Source: Actinomadura sp. WMMA1423 (GTDB taxonomy: Bacteria; Actinomycetota; Actinomycetes; Streptosporangiales; Streptosporangiaceae). Taken from it: a stretch of DNA of 64,000 nt. The DNA is taken from positions 7,874,001 to 7,938,000 of the forward strand of contig NZ_CP041244.1 of NCBI RefSeq assembly GCF_006547145.1, written 5' to 3'. The number at the start of each line of letters is the position of its first letter. Within the stretch, counting starts at the first letter, position 1. The notes beneath the pieces are model-generated. The model worked only from the letters and a program-made list of their open reading frames with translations. It was not told the DNA's origin and did no database searches. The position numbers were made by a program, and so were the translations under genes. Shown here one piece after another: positions 57,187 through 64,000 of this stretch.

Positions 57187-58893
57187 TCAGGCGGTCTCTT
57201 CCTCCGGCCGCGCGTGCATCGGGAGCAGGAACGTGGCCAGGAAGGTCAGGCCGAGGAGCCCGACCTCGACCCACAGCGTGATCTTCATGGCGTCGCCGAA
57301 CCCGGTCCTGGCCGCGTCCCCGGCGGCCCCTGCGACCGCCTTCTGGACGGCGGGCGCCGACTGCGGGGCGGCGGCGACGGCGGCCTTCACCCCCTCTTCG
57401 AGCCGGTGGCAGGACGCGGGCACCGCGGCGGCGTCCTTGGCCGTCGCGCGGTCGCGGCCGCAGTCGCGCAGGGCGTCCACGACGCGGTCCCGCTGCGCCG
57501 CCGGGACGGACGCGGCGGCGAGGTCGCGGCGCAGGCCGGCGGCGCCGTCGTCCGCGGCCGACGCCACGTGCCCGCCGAGCAGCCCGAAGAACACCGTGCC
57601 GAGGACGGCGGCGCCGAGCGCGGCGCCGAGCTGCTGGACGGCGGTGAGCGTGCCGCCCGCCGAGCCCGTCTCCTCCGGCTCGACTCCCGCCAGCACGGTG
57701 TCGAAGAACGGGCCCATCAGCAGGCCCATGCCGATCCCGGTGACGGTCAGGGCGGGGACGAGCTGCCAGGGGGTGACGCCGGTCCCGGCGTACCGCAGCG
57801 TGAGGTAGAGCCCGGCGATCCCGGCGGCCATGATGACGGCGCCCGAGTGGATCACCTTGCGCCCGAACCGCTGCACGGCCTGCATGACGCCGAACCCGAT
57901 GACGATGCCGACCGACCAGGGGATCTGCGCGAGGCCCGCCTTCAGCGGGGAGTAGCCGAGCCCGAGCTGGAAGAACAGCGACAGCACCAGGCCGAGGCCC
58001 GCGACGCCGGAGAAGAACACCAGGCCGACGACGAGGCCGCCGGTGAAGCCGCGCTTGCGGAACAGGCTCGGCACGATCAGCGGGTCGCCGCCGGAGCGCT
58101 GCTTGCGGACCTCGTACCAGGCGAACACGCCCCACACGGCGAGGGAGGCGGCCATCATGGCGAACGTCCAGGGGGCCCAGTCGTGCTCCCGGCCCTGGAC
58201 GAGCGGGTAGATCAGCAGCCCGGCGCCGAGGGAGGCCAGCGCCGCGCCGGTGAGGTCGAGGCGGGAGGCGTGCTCGGCGCGTCCCGCGGGCAGGAACTTC
58301 AGCCCGGCCAGCACGGCGGCGGCGCCCAGCGGCAGGTTGATCAGGAAGATCATCCGCCAGCCGGTGCCGAACAGGTCGGCGTCGATCAGCCAGCCGGCCA
58401 GCACCGGGCCGCCGACCGACGACAGCCCCATCACCGGCCCGAACATGGCGAACGCCGCGCCCATCTCCTTCGCCGAGAACATCTGCTTGATCATCCCGAT
58501 GCCCTGCGGCAGCATCAGCGCGCCGAACAGGCCCTGCATGCCGCGGGCGGCGACCAGCATCCCGGGGGAGACGGCGACGCCGCACAGCAGCGAGCCGACC
58601 GTGAAGCCGGCCGCGCCGATCACGAACATCCGCTTGCGGCCGTAGAGGTCGCCGAGGCGCCCGCCGGTGATGAGCCCGACGGCCATGGCCAGGGTGTAGC
58701 CGGCGGCGAGCCACTGGATGGTGGCGGCCGACCCGCCGAGCTCGGCGCGGATCGTGGGGGCGGCGATGTTGGTGATCAGGGCGTCCAGCATGTCCATGAT
58801 CTCGCCCGCGAGGATCACGAACAGGGCGACCCAGCGCCAGCGGTAGCCGGCGTCCGCGGTGCCCCGGGAGGGGGAGGTGAGTGTGTCGGTCAT
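57187..58893 (-). CDS. MFS multidrug exporter, DHA2 (EmrB/QacA) type, with large external loop
   Basis: 568 aa; GGAG seven bases before ATG 58893. Fourteen membrane helices with motif A GRLGDLYGRKRMFVIG and motif C GPVMGLSSVGGPVLAGWLID, FLINLPLG. Between helices 13 and 14 lies a ~100-residue polar segment with two cysteines (DALRDCGRDRATAKDAAAVPASCHRLEEG), usual for actinobacterial members and placed outside the membrane. It diverges from a TetR gene, the standard arrangement for an inducible drug exporter. It shares the 'VQGRE' and 'FGTGWR' signatures with the MFS gene at 43-44.6 kb, a distant paralogue. Confidence 0.93.
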   Translation of the reverse strand: MTDTLTSPSRGTADAGYRWRWVALFVILAGEIMDMLDALITNIAAPTIRAELGGSAATIQWLAAGYTLAMAVGLITGGRLGDLYGRKRMFVIGAAGFTVGSLLCGVAVSPGMLVAARGMQGLFGALMLPQGIGMIKQMFSAKEMGAAFAMFGPVMGLSSVGGPVLAGWLIDADLFGTGWRMIFLINLPLGAAAVLAGLKFLPAGRAEHASRLDLTGAALASLGAGLLIYPLVQGREHDWAPWTFAMMAASLAVWGVFAWYEVRKQRSGGDPLIVPSLFRKRGFTGGLVVGLVFFSGVAGLGLVLSLFFQLGLGYSPLKAGLAQIPWSVGIVIGFGVMQAVQRFGRKVIHSGAVIMAAGIAGLYLTLRYAGTGVTPWQLVPALTVTGIGMGLLMGPFFDTVLAGVEPEETGSAGGTLTAVQQLGAALGAAVLGTVFFGLLGGHVASAADDGAAGLRRDLAAASVPAAQRDRVVDALRDCGRDRATAKDAAAVPASCHRLEEGVKAAVAAAPQSAPAVQKAVAGAAGDAARTGFGDAMKITLWVEVGLLGLTFLATFLLPMHARPEEETA

Positions 58894-58908
58894 CGGTCAC
58901 TCCGGGGG

Positions 58909-58975
58909 GAACAGTGTTCGTTACTTACGAACAACGTTCTATAAGCGAACGATGTTCGTGTCAAGTACGATGTTC
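58909..58975 (-). promoter_or_regulatory. MFS promoter with four phased GAAC-N3-GTTC repeats
   Basis: Palindromes GAACAGTGTTC (58909), GAACAACGTTC (58929), GAACGATGTTC (58947) and GTACGATGTTC (58965) start 20, 18 and 18 bp apart. On the minus strand a perfect -35 TTGACA (58959-58964) and a -10-like TATAGA (58938-58943), 15 bp apart, lie among them. The spacer of 3 differs from the 4-nt spacer of LexA boxes. Confidence 0.8.
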
Positions 58976-59010
58976 GTGTTCGAGGAATCCTCTCTGCAAT
59001 AGAGAAGATA

Positions 59011-59044
59011 TATCGCGATTCGCGATAGTCAAGATGTATCGCGA
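59011..59044 (+). promoter_or_regulatory. TATCGCGA palindrome before tetR
   Basis: TATCGCGA-T-TCGCGATA at 59011-59027, with a third TATCGCGA half-site at 59037-59044, 18 bp before the tetR start. It differs in sequence from the GAAC sites on the MFS side and may be the TetR autoregulatory site. Confidence 0.7.
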
Positions 59045-59061
59045 GATCTGGAGGTCCTGAG

Positions 59062-59823
59062 GTGGCTGGATCCGGCCCCGGCGCACGCCCGGACATGCCG
59101 ACGCCCCCCGGACGCCGGCCGCGCAGGGCCGCGCCGGCCCGGCAGCCGCTCACCCAGGAGCTCATCGTCGACACGGCGATCCGCGTCCTGGACGCCGAGG
59201 GGCTGGACGCGGTGACCATGCGCCGCGTCGCCCAGGAGCTCGGCACCGGTCCGGCGTCCCTCTACGCCCACGTCTCGGGCAAGGAGGAGCTGCGCGAGCT
59301 GATGCTCGACCGGGTCGCCGCCGAGATCCGGCTGCCCGTCCCCGATCCCGCGCGCTGGCAGGACCAGCTCAAGGAGCTGGCGTTCGAGATCCGCCGGGTC
59401 TACACCTCGCACCGCGACATCGCGATGGTCTCGATGGGCCTCATCCCCACCGGCCCCCACCTGCTGGACGTCGCCGAGGCGCAGCTCGCCCTCATGCGCG
59501 CCGGGGGCGTCCCGAGGCGGATCGCCGCGATGGCCGTGGACACGCTCGGCATGTTCCTCGACGCCGACGCCATCGAGGACACGGTGTACCAGGCCAAGGC
59601 CCCCGCCGGGGAGGACCCGTGGGCGCACTTCCACGAGTACATCGCGCAGGTCCGGGACTACTTCGCCGCCCTGCCGAAGGACCGCTACCCCACGATCTCC
59701 GACATGGGGAACGAGCTCACCTCGGAGGACGGCGACGAGCGCTTCGAGTTCGGCCTCGACCTCCTCGTCCGGGGGATCGCCTCCTACGTCGAGGAGCCGT
59801 CCCGCCCGGAGAAGGGCGCGTAG
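59062..59823 (+). CDS. TetR-family transcriptional regulator
   Basis: 253 aa from GTG 59062, with GGAGG seven bases before. A proline/arginine-rich extension of ~28 residues precedes the HTH domain: LTQELIVDTAIRVLDAEGLDAVTMRRVAQELGTGPASLYAHVSGKEELRELMLDRVAAE, where TMRRVAQELGTGPASLYAHV is the recognition HTH. The C-terminal ligand domain (~75-240) is of the TetR_C class (MGLIPTGPHLLDVAEAQLALMRAGG, DPWAHFHEYIAQVRDYF, FEFGLDLLVRGIA). It probably represses the divergent MFS exporter and itself. Confidence 0.92.
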   Translation: MAGSGPGARPDMPTPPGRRPRRAAPARQPLTQELIVDTAIRVLDAEGLDAVTMRRVAQELGTGPASLYAHVSGKEELRELMLDRVAAEIRLPVPDPARWQDQLKELAFEIRRVYTSHRDIAMVSMGLIPTGPHLLDVAEAQLALMRAGGVPRRIAAMAVDTLGMFLDADAIEDTVYQAKAPAGEDPWAHFHEYIAQVRDYFAALPKDRYPTISDMGNELTSEDGDERFEFGLDLLVRGIASYVEEPSRPEKGA

Positions 59824-59836
59824 GCGAGCGGGCCGG

Positions 59837-60667
59837 TCAGGCGAAGACGCGCTGGAAGGCCGAGTGCCTCGGGGCGCCCGCGGAGGTGTCCCAGACGGCG
59901 AAGACGACGTGCTCGAACCGGTCGGCGAACTCCCCGCCCGGGCGCAGCGCCTCGGCGAACACCTCGGCGACCTCGGCCGGGTCGTTGCGGAACACGCCGC
60001 AGCCCCAGGCGCCGAGGACGAGCCGGGTGTGCCCGTGGGTCAGCGCCACTGCGAGGACCTTTCGAGCGCGCAGGCGCAGCACGGCGGGGATCCGCTCGGC
60101 CTTGGCGGGGTCCCGGATCGCGCCGCGGTTCGGGGCGGGCGACGTCAGGAACGCGACGCCGTAGGGCTCCTCCAGCAGCCGCCCGGAGTCGTCCCGGAAC
60201 ACCGGCACGTCCGGCGAGTAGATCATGTGGTCGCTGTAGAGGAGGTCCCCCTGCGCGCGGTGGAAGTCGTAGTACTCCCTGGCCGAGCGCAGCGACTCGT
60301 ACAGGCCGGACGAGCGCGCCAGCCCCTCCTCCTGGGCGTGCGCCCCGTTCAGGAACCCGCCGCCGGGGTTCTTCGCGGAGGCGAAGTTGAGCGCGAACGG
60401 GGCCGTCCCCGCGCCGTGCAGTCGCCGCGCGGCGGCGAGCGTCGTCTCGTCCGTCACCTCGATCCGCGTACGCGTGCCGGGGCCGGCCGGAGGAAGCCTC
60501 TTCAGCAGCGCGTCCAGCTCGTCCGGCCGGTGGAGGACGGTGCGCCGGACGGCCTCGGCGAGGCGGTCCGCGACCTGGACGGTGCGGCCGGAGGGCGCCG
60601 TGTAGTCGCCGCGTTCGAGGATGGCCACGGTCTCCTGCGCGGTCATCCGGCGGGGGTGTCTGCTCAT
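59837..60667 (-). CDS. Bacterial PARG-like macrodomain protein (TIGR02452/DUF2263 family)
   Basis: 276 aa. ATG 60667 is preceded by GGAGGG; a longer in-frame frame upstream is arginine-rich and lacks a ribosome site. Residues 60-276 form a macrodomain with the poly(ADP-ribose) glycohydrolase signature GGG-X7-QEE as GGGFLNGAHAQEE (102-114), plus FALNFASAKNPGG before it and ARSSGLYESL after it. ALTHGHTRLVLGAWGCGVFRNDP is the C-terminal conserved block. Such proteins remove ADP-ribose from proteins or nucleic acids. It diverges from hen1 with 107 bp between starts, placing an ADP-ribose eraser beside an RNA-repair pair. Confidence 0.9.
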   Translation of the reverse strand: MSRHPRRMTAQETVAILERGDYTAPSGRTVQVADRLAEAVRRTVLHRPDELDALLKRLPPAGPGTRTRIEVTDETTLAAARRLHGAGTAPFALNFASAKNPGGGFLNGAHAQEEGLARSSGLYESLRSAREYYDFHRAQGDLLYSDHMIYSPDVPVFRDDSGRLLEEPYGVAFLTSPAPNRGAIRDPAKAERIPAVLRLRARKVLAVALTHGHTRLVLGAWGCGVFRNDPAEVAEVFAEALRPGGEFADRFEHVVFAVWDTSAGAPRHSAFQRVFA

Positions 60668-60773
60668 GTCCCTCCGGATTCTGCTGGCCCGGCGAATCCG
60701 GGCGCAAACCCTTAAGAACGGCGTTCCGGAAAAACCGATGGGGGTGTCCGGTGCGTTCGGCCACACTTGGGGC

Positions 60774-62210
60774 GTGCTTCTGACGATCACCACGACGATG
60801 AGCCAGGCGACCGACCTGGGGTTCCTCCTGCACAAGCATCCGGGCCGGGTGCAGCGCTTCGAGCAGTCCCACGGCACGGCGCACGTCTTCTACCCCGACG
60901 CGGAGGAGGGGCGCTGCACGGCGGCGCTGCTGCTGGACGTCGACCCGGTCGACCTCGTGCGCACACGCGGCAGGGGCACGCCCGACTTCTCACTCGGCCA
61001 GTTCGTGAACGACCGTCCCTACGCGGCGTCGTCCCTCCTGGCGTCGGCCATGGCGAACGTGTTCCGCACCGCCATGCGCGGCCGCTGCGACCTGCGCCCC
61101 GAACTGGCGGAGACGCCGATCCCGCTGGAGATCGTCCTGCCGGCCCTCCCGTGCAGGGGCGGCCCCGGCCAGGCCGAGCGCTTCTTCGCGCCGCTCGGCT
61201 GGGAGGTGTCGGCCGCGCCCGTCCCGCTCGACCCGGAGTTCCCCGACTGGGGCGACTCCCGGTACGTGACGCTCACGCTGACCGGGACGCTGCGGCTCGC
61301 CGACGCCCTCAACCAGCTGTACGTGCTGCTGCCCGTCCTGGACGACGCCAAGCACTACTGGATGGCGCCCGACGAGGTCGACAAGCTCATCCGGGCCGGG
61401 GAGGGCTGGCTGGGCGCGCACCCCGACCGCGGCGCCATCACCCGCCGGTACCTGGCGAACCGGCGCGCCCTCGTGCGGTCCGCGCTCGGACGCCTCGCCG
61501 ACGCCGAGGACGCTCCCGACGAGGAGCTCGACCCAGTGGAGGTCGAGGAGGAGGCCCCCGCCGCCGAGGAGGGCCAGGAAGAGCCGGCGTCCCAGGAGGA
61601 GACGTCCGTCTCGCTCTCGGAACTGCGTGTCCGGTCGGTGGCGCAAGCGCTGCACGACGAGAACGCCCGCCGGGTCATCGACCTCGGCTGCGGCTCCGGG
61701 AAGCTGCTCGCACGGCTCGCCAAGGACGAGTTCTTCAGCGAGCTCTCCGGATCGGACGTGTCGTACCGCGCGCTCGGCCACGCCTCGCGCCGCCTCCGTC
61801 TGGACAAGCAGCCGCACCGCGAGAGCGCCCGCGTCCAGGAGGTCTTCCAGGGGGCGCTGACCTATGCGGACGAACGGTTCCGCGGCTATGAGGCGGCCGT
61901 GCTGATGGAGGTCATCGAGCACATCGACCCGCCGCGCCTCAGCGCCGTCGAGCGGGTCGTGTTCGGCCACGCCGCGCCCCGCGTGGTGGTCGTGACGACG
62001 CCGAACGCCGAGCACAACGTGCGCTACGAGGGCCTGGCGCCCGGTGCGATGCGCCATCCCGACCACCGTTTCGAATGGACGCGGGCGGAGTTCCGCGCCT
62101 GGGCGGACCGGGTCGCCGCCGACCACGGCTACCGCGTCCGCCACGTGCCCGTCGGCGACGACGACCCCGAGGTCGGCGCGCCGACGCAGATGGGAGTGTT
62201 CACGCGATGA
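60774..62210 (+). CDS. hen1: 3'-terminal RNA ribose 2'-O-methyltransferase Hen1
   Basis: 478 aa from GTG 60774. The N-terminal ~245 residues are the bacterial Hen1 domain: MSQATDLGFLLHKHPGRVQRFEQSHGTAHVFYPDA and ASSLLASAMANVFRTAMRGR. A Glu-rich linker (~253-285) leads to the methyltransferase: VIDLGCGSGKLLARLA for SAM, then metal/active-site residues in LMEVIEHIDPPRL, TTPNAEHNVRYEGL and RHPDHRFEWTRAEF (E-E-H-H set). Hen1 methylates the 2'-OH at the break of cleaved tRNA before Pnkp seals it, so the repaired site resists recutting. ATGA overlap with pnkp shows coupling. Confidence 0.95.
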   Translation: MLLTITTTMSQATDLGFLLHKHPGRVQRFEQSHGTAHVFYPDAEEGRCTAALLLDVDPVDLVRTRGRGTPDFSLGQFVNDRPYAASSLLASAMANVFRTAMRGRCDLRPELAETPIPLEIVLPALPCRGGPGQAERFFAPLGWEVSAAPVPLDPEFPDWGDSRYVTLTLTGTLRLADALNQLYVLLPVLDDAKHYWMAPDEVDKLIRAGEGWLGAHPDRGAITRRYLANRRALVRSALGRLADAEDAPDEELDPVEVEEEAPAAEEGQEEPASQEETSVSLSELRVRSVAQALHDENARRVIDLGCGSGKLLARLAKDEFFSELSGSDVSYRALGHASRRLRLDKQPHRESARVQEVFQGALTYADERFRGYEAAVLMEVIEHIDPPRLSAVERVVFGHAAPRVVVVTTPNAEHNVRYEGLAPGAMRHPDHRFEWTRAEFRAWADRVAADHGYRVRHVPVGDDDPEVGAPTQMGVFTR

Positions 62211-64000
62211 CCGAGATCAAGGTCCCCGAGATGGGGCTCGTCGTGCTGGTGGGCGTGTCCGGGTCGGGCAAGTCGTACTTCGCGCGCAAGCACTTCAAGC
62301 CGACGCAGGTGGTGTCCTCGGACTTCTGCCGCGGGGTCGTGTCGGACGACGAGAACGACCAGTCGGCCACGGGCGACGCGTTCGACCTGCTGCACTACAT
62401 CGTGGGCAAGCGGCTGCGGCGCGGCCTGCTGACCGTGGTGGACGCGACCAACGTGCAGAGCAAGGCGCGCGAGTCGCTGCTCAAGCTGGCCAAGGACCAC
62501 GACGTCCTGTCGGTCGCGATCGTGCTGGACGTCCCCGAGAGCCTCGCCGTCGAGCGCAACGCCGGGCGTCCCGACCGCGACCTCCCCCCGCACGTCATCC
62601 CGCGCCAGCGGCGCGAGCTGCGGCGCGGCATGCGGACGCTGGGCCGCGAGTTTCGCCGCGTCCACGTGCTCACCGGGCCCGAGGAGATCGACGCCGCGAC
62701 GATCCGGTACGAGAAGGCGTGGAACGACCGGCGCGAGCTGACCGGCCCGTTCGACGTCATCGGCGACGTGCACGGTTGCCGCGCGGAGCTGGAGGACCTC
62801 CTCGCCGACCTCGGCTACGAGATCCTCCGGGACGCGCGGGGCCGCGCGGTGGGGGCGAACCACCCCGGCGGGCGCTCCGCCGTCTTCGTCGGCGACCTGG
62901 TCGACCGCGGCCCGGACACGCCGGGCGTGCTGCGCCTGGTGATGGGCATGGTGGCCGCCGGCGACGCCCTGTGCGTGTCGGGCAACCACGAGGCCAAGCT
63001 CGTTCGTGCCCTGCGCGGGCGCAAGGTGCGCCTCGCGCACGGGCTCGCCGAGTCGCTGGAGCAGCTCGCCGCCGAGGACGAGGGCTTCCGCGACGACGCG
63101 CTGCGGTTCATGGACGGCCTCATCGCCCACTACGTCCTGGACGAGGGCCGCCTGGTCGTGGCCCACGCCGGGCTCAAGGAGGACTACCACGGCCGCGCGT
63201 CCGGACGGGTCCGCTCGTTCGCGCTCTATGGCGACACGACAGGGGAGACCGACGAGTACGGCCTGCCCGTGCGGTACCCGTGGGCGCGCGACTACCGGGG
63301 CAAGGCGATGGTCGTGTACGGCCACACGCCCGTCCCGGAGGCGGAGTGGGTGAACAACACCATCTGCCTGGACACCGGTGCGGTGTTCGGCGGGAAGCTG
63401 ACGGCGCTGCGGTATCCGGAGCGCGAGCTGGTGTCGGTCCCGGCCCGGCAGGTCTGGTACGAGCCGACGCGTCCGCTGGAGGCTCCGGCCGGGGGCGGCG
63501 CGGGCGGTCACCGGGAGAACGACGTCCTCAACATCACGGACGTCCTCGGGAACCAGGGCGTCGAGACCCGCCTGATGGGGCGCGTCTCCGTCCGGGAGGA
63601 GAACGCGCTGGCCGCGCTGGAGGTGATGAGCCGGTTCGCCGTGGACCCGCGTTGGCTCGTCTATCTGCCGCCCACCATGTCCCCTGCCGAGACGTCGTCC
63701 CTGCCCGGCTATCTGGAGCACCCCGCCGAGGCTCTCGCCGCGTACCGGGAGAAGGGCGTCCTGCGCGCGGTGTGCGAGGAGAAGCACATGGGCTCGCGCG
63801 CCGTGGCGGTCGTGTGCCGCGACGCCTCGGTGGCCGCGGCGCGCTTCGGCGTCGACGACGGGACGACCGGCGCCGTCTACACGCGCACGGGACGCTCCTT
63901 CTTCCGCGACCCGTCCCGCACGGCCGAGGTGCTCGACCGGCTCCGCGCCGCCATCGGCGCCGCGGGCCTGTGGGACGAGCTGGAGACCGGATGGCTCGTC
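62207..64000 (+). CDS. pnkp: Polynucleotide kinase-phosphatase-ligase Pnkp, 3' end outside window
   Basis: The frame is open for 598 codons to the window end. Residues 1-~175 are a 5'-polynucleotide kinase: Walker A GVSGSGKS (16-23). Then a metallophosphoesterase domain with GDVHG, GDLVDRG, GNHE and YGHTPVPE. The ligase (adenylyltransferase) domain begins near 440 and holds motif I EEKHMGSRA with the nucleophilic Lys526. The protein heals 2',3'-cyclic phosphate and 5'-OH ends and, with Hen1, ligates RNA cut by ribotoxins. The remaining ligase motifs lie beyond 64000. Confidence 0.96.
   Translation, partial: MTEIKVPEMGLVVLVGVSGSGKSYFARKHFKPTQVVSSDFCRGVVSDDENDQSATGDAFDLLHYIVGKRLRRGLLTVVDATNVQSKARESLLKLAKDHDVLSVAIVLDVPESLAVERNAGRPDRDLPPHVIPRQRRELRRGMRTLGREFRRVHVLTGPEEIDAATIRYEKAWNDRRELTGPFDVIGDVHGCRAELEDLLADLGYEILRDARGRAVGANHPGGRSAVFVGDLVDRGPDTPGVLRLVMGMVAAGDALCVSGNHEAKLVRALRGRKVRLAHGLAESLEQLAAEDEGFRDDALRFMDGLIAHYVLDEGRLVVAHAGLKEDYHGRASGRVRSFALYGDTTGETDEYGLPVRYPWARDYRGKAMVVYGHTPVPEAEWVNNTICLDTGAVFGGKLTALRYPERELVSVPARQVWYEPTRPLEAPAGGGAGGHRENDVLNITDVLGNQGVETRLMGRVSVREENALAALEVMSRFAVDPRWLVYLPPTMSPAETSSLPGYLEHPAEALAAYREKGVLRAVCEEKHMGSRAVAVVCRDASVAAARFGVDDGTTGAVYTRTGRSFFRDPSRTAEVLDRLRAAIGAAGLWDELETGWLV

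Noticed and set aside
55004..58900. Open frame of nearly 1,300 codons joining the DUF1906 gene to an apparent upstream extension
   Set aside because: Only the last 343 codons make a protein family. The rest runs in the wrong frame through the MFS and LLM genes and has no ribosome site.
58909..58975. GAAC-N3-GTTC repeats as LexA (SOS) boxes
   Set aside because: Gram-positive LexA boxes have a 4-base spacer (CGAAC-N4-GTTCG). Here all four sites have 3, and the repeated arrangement at an exporter promoter fits a TetR-like regulator better.
1..64000. tRNA, rRNA, CRISPR, insertion sequences and phage integration sites
   Set aside because: I looked for T-loop signatures (GGTTCGAATCC-like), repeated spacers, transposase or integrase motifs and long terminal repeats and found none that hold up.

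Overview
The window is 64 kb of very GC-rich DNA with dense genes, frequent 4-bp start/stop overlaps, many GTG starts, leaderless-looking promoters (TANNNT 6-8 nt before the start codon) and perfect GC-rich hairpins between converging genes. Actinobacteria-specific families (SepH, DUF4193, DUF3710, DUF3159, DUF4235, F420-type LLM oxidoreductase, CutRS-like two-component system, bL37 ribosomal peptide) place it in Actinomycetes. Family content and the Ser/Thr kinase architecture suggest a Streptosporangiales-type organism such as Actinomadura; the genus is an inference. It looks chromosomal. I see no rRNA, tRNA, CRISPR array, transposase or integrase.

1-8.3 kb: the 5' part of a SulP-carbonic anhydrase fusion, a membrane-anchored low-complexity protein, a PEBP lipoprotein, a type II NADH dehydrogenase preceded by a perfect Rex-type operator, and a DrrAB-type ABC exporter. 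8.6-20.9 kb: two bacterial PH-domain membrane proteins, the cell-division regulator SepH, a membrane protein with short repeats, an aldonolactone oxidase, a lytic transglycosylase, ferrochelatase, an inositol monophosphatase-like protein, a 58-aa protein and a CutRS-type pair. From memory this order (sepH, hemH, IMPase, cutRS, DUF4193, dut) is conserved in Streptomyces.

20.9-32.5 kb: two co-directional Ser/Thr kinases, one fused through a membrane helix to an extracellular oligopeptide-binding domain, then DUF4193, a hypothetical protein, DUF4235, valyl-tRNA synthetase, a PF10118 metal-dependent hydrolase and a cytochrome P450. 32.6-36.0 kb: a tightly coupled minus-strand cassette resembling methylamine-utilisation maturation genes (MauE- and MauD-like) with a Tat-exported 12-cysteine protein, a 232-aa protein and small membrane proteins. 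I consider this the best candidate for an undescribed system. 36.2-51.0 kb: the conserved block dut, DUF3710, [bL37, PIG-L deacetylase, SLC13-type carrier, MacB/FtsX-type ABC pair, membrane protein, MFS exporter], OB-fold protein, DUF3159, two RCK/TrkA proteins, a KimA-like potassium importer and a TrmA-like RNA methyltransferase.

51.1-53.6 kb: a small accessory group (atypical UTRA-domain regulator, divergent hypothetical genes, a 39-aa zinc-ribbon protein) with several inverted repeats and a TTA codon. 53.8-60 kb: Eis-like acetyltransferase, DUF1906 protein, LLM oxidoreductase, a second DHA2 MFS exporter with a divergent TetR gene and elaborate operators. 59.8-64 kb: a PARG/macrodomain protein divergent from an RNA-repair pair, Hen1 and Pnkp, the latter cut by the window end.
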